From: Chlorella sorokiniana
Taxonomy: Eukaryota; Chlorophyta; Trebouxiophyceae; Chlorellales; Chlorellaceae
Length of the DNA stretch: 64,000 nucleotides
Direction of reading: 5' to 3'
NCBI GenBank assembly: GCA_025917655.1
Contig: CP084620.1
Location: 1,612,001-1,676,000 of the forward strand
Shown here piece after piece: positions 62,550-64,000 of this stretch. The notes beneath the pieces were generated by a model, which saw only the letters and a list, made by a program, of their open reading frames with translations, had not been told where the DNA came from and did not search any database. A program made the translations under genes and the position numbers. How positions within the stretch are numbered: the stretch's first letter is position 1; each line of letters opens with the position of its first letter.

Positions 62550-64000
62550 GGGGGAGGAGGCGGCGGCGGAGGCGGAGGCGGAGGCGCGGCGCGGAGCCTG
62601 GGAGGCTGCGGGTGCCGCGCCTGCCGCGGGCGCAGACGAGATGCTCATGGCACAGTCACCGCTGGCCCGCCGCGCGTCGGACGAGCGGGCGGAGCCGGGG
62701 GCAGCGCCAGCCCAGCTGCCTGCGGCGCAGGCGGCGCGGCCTGCATGGCCGGGGGCTGCTGCTGCCGCTGCTGCTGCTGCCGCTGCTGCTCGGGGGCGCG
62801 CTGCCGCGGGTGCCGCGGCCGGTGCGGCCGCGCGGCGCGCGCGGCGGCCGGGGCTGCGGGCGGGCGCGGGGCAGGGAGGCTGGTGGCGTAGAAGGACGAG
62901 AGGCGGTAGTTGGCCGTGGCGGGGGCCGGGGGCGCGGCGGCCGCCCCAGCTCGCCGCTGTCCCGGCTGGCGCGACCGCTGCAGGCGGAGGCGCCGCTGGC
63001 GCTGTCGCCGGACCCGCGGCGCGCGGGGCTGTGCCGCCGCTGCTCACGCTGAGCCTGCTGGTGTCGCTGGGGCGCGGCGCATCCGACAGCGAGGGCGGCG
63101 CGGGGCCGCAGGTGCTGCCGGCTGTGGCCAGGGTGGCCAGGAGCGGCTGCTGCCCGCCAGCGAGGCCAGCAGGGTGGAGGAGCTGACTGCGCTGACGCTC
63201 ATGGCCGCGTGGCGCCCCGTCAGCGAGGTGGCCGGGGTGTCGGGGGCGTCGGTGCCCTCCGACAGCCGCCCGTCGGCGGGCGCCACGCTGCCCTGCGACA
63301 GCTGCTGCAGCAGCGCCTCGTGGTGCTGCTTCAGCAGCGCGCGCTGAGCCTCCGCGCGGTGCACGGCCCCGCTGGCGTCGGCGGCAGCGGCCGCAGACGC
63401 GGGCGCGGCGGCGCTGCCGCCCGCCGTCGGGCTGTCGCTGCTGCTGAGGGAGCAGCGCGTGCGGTCCATGGACGCGCTGCCGCGGCGGCTGGCGGGCGGG
63501 CTGTCGGCGGCGCCGGTGCTGGTGCTGGCGCGTGCGCCGAGGCTGGCGGCGGCGCTGTCGGGTTGGGTGGGCACAGCGTGCGCGTCGGCGCCCTCCCCCT
63601 CCCAGCGCAGCGCCATGGTGAAGTGGAAGGTGGAGCCGCGCCCCTCCTGGCTCTCCACCCACACGTCGCCGCCCATGAGCTGCGCCAGGCGGCGGCTGAT
63701 GGCCAGGCCCAGGCCTGCAGGCGGGCGGGAGGGCGGGCCCAGGGAGCGAGAGGGTGACAGGGGGCAGGCAGGCAGGCCGCAAGCAGGCCAGAGGGCGGAC
63801 GCAAGCTCCCGTCAGGCGGCGCAGCGAGGGCGCGCACCGGTGCCGCCGTAGCGCCGGCTCATGCTCGTGTCCCTGGCGGAAGCACTGGAAGAGGCGGGAG
63901 ATGCCCTCCGGGAGATGCCGATGCCGGTGTCCCGCACGGTGGCGTGCAGCAGGGGGCCCGCGCCGCCGGGGGCGCCCGCCTCGCCGCCCTCCCCCGCCTC
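60544..64000 (-). CDS. Hybrid histidine kinase, C-terminal part (HATPase, degenerate receiver, receiver)
   Basis: The start lies beyond 64000. Exons seen: >64000-63838, 63714-62322, 62108-62014, 61821-60957, 60785-60544. The ATPase domain shows [22 protein letters not shown] across the first junction, then [20 protein letters not shown] and [10 protein letters not shown] (N, G1, F and G2 boxes). A long Ser/Ala-rich linker follows. A second segment reads [20 protein letters not shown] and [11 protein letters not shown], then [20 protein letters not shown] and [20 protein letters not shown]: a receiver-like fold with no phospho-acceptor Asp, as in plant cytokinin receptors. The C-terminal receiver is complete: [31 protein letters not shown] (phospho-Asp), VALSAD (Thr/Ser position) and FICKPF (Lys). 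The sensor domain and phospho-His are outside the window, so the signal is unknown. Phosphotransfer is expected to run from His to this Asp and onward to an HPt protein. Confidence 0.85.

Overview
This is nuclear DNA from a GC-rich unicellular green alga. The evidence is many short exons joined by GT-AG introns (donors often GTGGG or GTGTG), several TGTAA polyadenylation motifs just past stop codons (the usual chlorophyte signal), and plant-lineage genes including a chlorophyll b reductase-type SDR, a PHIP1/nucleolin-like RRM protein, a plant-type hybrid histidine kinase and proteins with plastid-type leaders. A Chlorella-clade trebouxiophyte is my inference. I see no rRNA, tRNA, CRISPR array, virus-like element or recognisable transposon.

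Layout, left to right. Positions 1-7441 (+) hold the 3' part of the RNA polymerase III largest subunit gene. Positions 7262-10744 are a tandem duplication of about 1.79 kb: each unit has the RPC1 last exon (intact gene in unit A, fragment in unit B) followed by a convergent F-box/SMI1-like gene. Positions 10815-22359 (-) read as one very long gene for a CHD-family chromatin protein with CW, PWWP, split chromodomain, second chromodomain and an ATPase-degenerate SNF2 domain, followed by a tail resembling plant MOM1. Next come a small unknown gene (-), an ADPRM-like metallophosphatase (-), a DUF486 membrane protein with a 15-nt microexon (+) and CNOT3 (-). A beta-trefoil plus SFI1-repeat protein (+), a TDP2-like phosphodiesterase (-), a catalytically dead LMW-PTP-like protein with C-terminal repeats (+), an ionotropic glutamate receptor-like channel (+), a small acidic gene (-), an unknown low-complexity gene (+) and the two-RRM nucleolin-like gene (-) follow. 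The right end has a plastid-lineage membrane protein (+), a NYC1/NOL-type SDR (+), a LYR-motif protein (+) and the 3' half of a hybrid histidine kinase (-) running off the window.

The genes do not form a pathway; this is ordinary alternating eukaryotic gene order with short intergenic gaps. Three convergent gene pairs have overlapping or nearly touching 3' ends.

Caution on reading frames: conserved exons in almost every gene change frame by one base, nearly always in G or C runs. Because this includes indispensable genes (RPC1, CNOT3), I read most of these as consensus errors in the assembly, not as pseudogenes. Exon limits were set by hand from splice motifs and protein continuity. The most novel items are the CW-PWWP-chromo-dead-SNF2 protein, the dead LMW-PTP fusion, the beta-trefoil/SFI1 fusion and the duplication with its junction filler.
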